In this document: piece by piece, positions 32,111 through 32,701 of the stretch | Layout: each line of letters opens with the position of its first letter | Position numbering within the stretch: position 1 is the stretch's first letter | Assembly: GCA_030679035.1 (NCBI GenBank) | Contig: JAUXTH010000105.1 | Span: 1-32,701, forward strand | Source of the DNA: Methylobacter sp. | GTDB lineage: Bacteria > Pseudomonadota > Gammaproteobacteria > Methylococcales > Methylomonadaceae | Direction: 5' to 3' | Length of the DNA: 32,701 bases | The notes under the pieces: generated by a model | Databases searched by the model: none | Told to the model about the DNA's origin: nothing | The model's input: the letters and a program-made list of their open reading frames with translations, nothing else | Made by a program: the position numbers and the translations under genes

Positions 32111-32144
32111 TAAAAAAACCGTAGCCCCCGAAAGAGCTACGGTT
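32111..32144 (-). terminator. Rho-independent terminator of the cold-shock gene
   Basis: Reading the minus strand, AACCGTAGC (32144-32136) pairs with GCTACGGTT (32125-32117) around a 10-base loop and runs into a T-tract (32118-32112). It lies 16 bp after the cold-shock stop codon. This is a textbook intrinsic terminator and the clearest one in the window. Confidence 0.88.
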
Positions 32145-32159
32145 TATTTTGCCGTGCAA

Positions 32160-32360
32160 TTAGATGAGTGTTACTTCTTCTGCTTGCGGGCCTTTTTGTC
32201 CTTGAGTGACAGTAAACTGTACTTTCTGTCCTTCATCAAGAGATTTAAAGCCTGAGCTGTTAATGTTACGAAAGTGAACAAAAACATCGGGGCCATTCTC
32301 TTGTTGAATGAAACCGAAGCCTTTTTCAGCGTTAAACCATTTAACGATACCTGTAGTCAT
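32160..32360 (-). CDS. Cold-shock domain protein (CspA family)
   Basis: Cold-shock proteins are small OB-fold RNA chaperones that melt structured RNA. The 66-residue product is a single cold-shock domain with RNP1 K-G-F-G-F-I (13-18) and RNP2 V-F-V-H-F (26-30), starting T-T-G-I-V-K-W-F-N and ending G-P-Q-A-E-E-V-T-L. An AGGAT ribosome site precedes the ATG at 32360. The upstream region to the window end (about 340 bp) has room for the long 5' leader common in this family. Which paralogue it is cannot be judged. Confidence 0.95.
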   Translation of the reverse strand: MTTGIVKWFNAEKGFGFIQQENGPDVFVHFRNINSSGFKSLDEGQKVQFTVTQGQKGPQAEEVTLI

Positions 32361-32701
32361 TTTGTGTAATCCTAGTTTTTAGTAATTAAAGCCTTATTAA
32401 GGGCTGATGGCGCTGGGAAATTAGAGAATTACTTAATGATAACAGGACGAACAATTACATGAAGAACTTCGTAAAGATAAGCATAACGGTAAAACTATTT
32501 CAAGCTGGGTGCATTGTAGAGCCGCACTACGGCAATGTCAAGCTGACTTTAAGCGTATTGCAGGGCAATCGCGCTTAAATAAGCTTGGATTTTATAATCA
32601 CTGGCTGATCAATTGCGTATAAATGTGGTTATTTTAAATTTCAGGTTATTGGAGCCGCGACTTTAGTCGCGCCAGTAGTTTATTTCCTTCACAACTGGCG
32701 T
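32361..32701. other. Cold-shock gene upstream region and start of a family G repeat
   Basis: The region should hold the promoter and long leader of the cold-shock gene (minus strand). At 32633-32671 begins a second copy of the element at 31034-31194, cut by the window end. A plus-strand frame from about 32443 to 32623 is open for some 58 codons but lacks a start codon and ribosome site; I do not call it. Confidence 0.45.

Noticed and set aside
32443-32623. Possible small gene or remnant on the plus strand upstream of the cold-shock gene
   Set aside because: Open for about 58 codons with protein-like composition but no start codon or ribosome site, and it lies in the expected leader of the cold-shock mRNA.

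Overview
The window looks like a chromosomal segment of a gammaproteobacterium. The reasons are the pilM-N-O-P-Q operon divergent from a class A penicillin-binding protein, the SecA carrying a C-terminal zinc motif, and the hydrogenase-maturation cluster. The density of short palindromic repeats, together with an LEPR-motif/DUF4347 protein and its export genes, reminds me of Methylococcales (Methylobacter/Methylomonas-like methanotrophs). That placement is a guess, because no marker gene in the window proves it.

Layout. 1-4009 (minus): pilM, pilN, pilO, pilP and the 5' part of pilQ, the type IV pilus alignment subcomplex and secretin. 4486-6801 (plus): mrcA (PBP1A), convergent with secA (6861-9590, minus). 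9661-14720 (plus): hypF-hypC-hypD-hypE, the enzymes that build the Fe(CN)2CO part of [NiFe]-hydrogenases; hypA, hypB and the hydrogenase itself are not in the window. 14768-15263 (minus): a brnT/brnA toxin-antitoxin pair. 15402-25363 (minus): an export locus made of a large LEPR-motif/DUF4347 surface protein, a TolC-type lipoprotein channel, two HlyD-type adaptors (one with a GAF-like N-terminal region) and a PqqD-like/M50-peptidase/HlyD fusion. It has no ABC transporter. 25498-30683: two sulfotransferases, a phage-collar-fold protein, an aspartyl/asparaginyl beta-hydroxylase, a GNAT acetyltransferase and a DUF6916 protein, which may form a surface-protein modification group. 31278-32360 (minus): an HEAGH-motif protein of unknown role and a cold-shock protein.

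The most unusual feature is a set of short repeats that enter coding sequences without breaking them. Palindromic elements of 48-57 bp sit in frame inside mrcA and hypF, and a second, unrelated 48-bp element sits in frame in hypF. A tandem repeat array plus a palindrome splits the lipoprotein signal peptide of pilP but keeps the frame open over about 121 codons. The same array family supplies the last codons of an HlyD-type adaptor. One intergenic array contains the 48-bp element nested in one unit and an empty site in the next, which defines its ends exactly. Other intergenic regions carry MITE- or REP-like inverted repeats, two of them with candidate target-site duplications.
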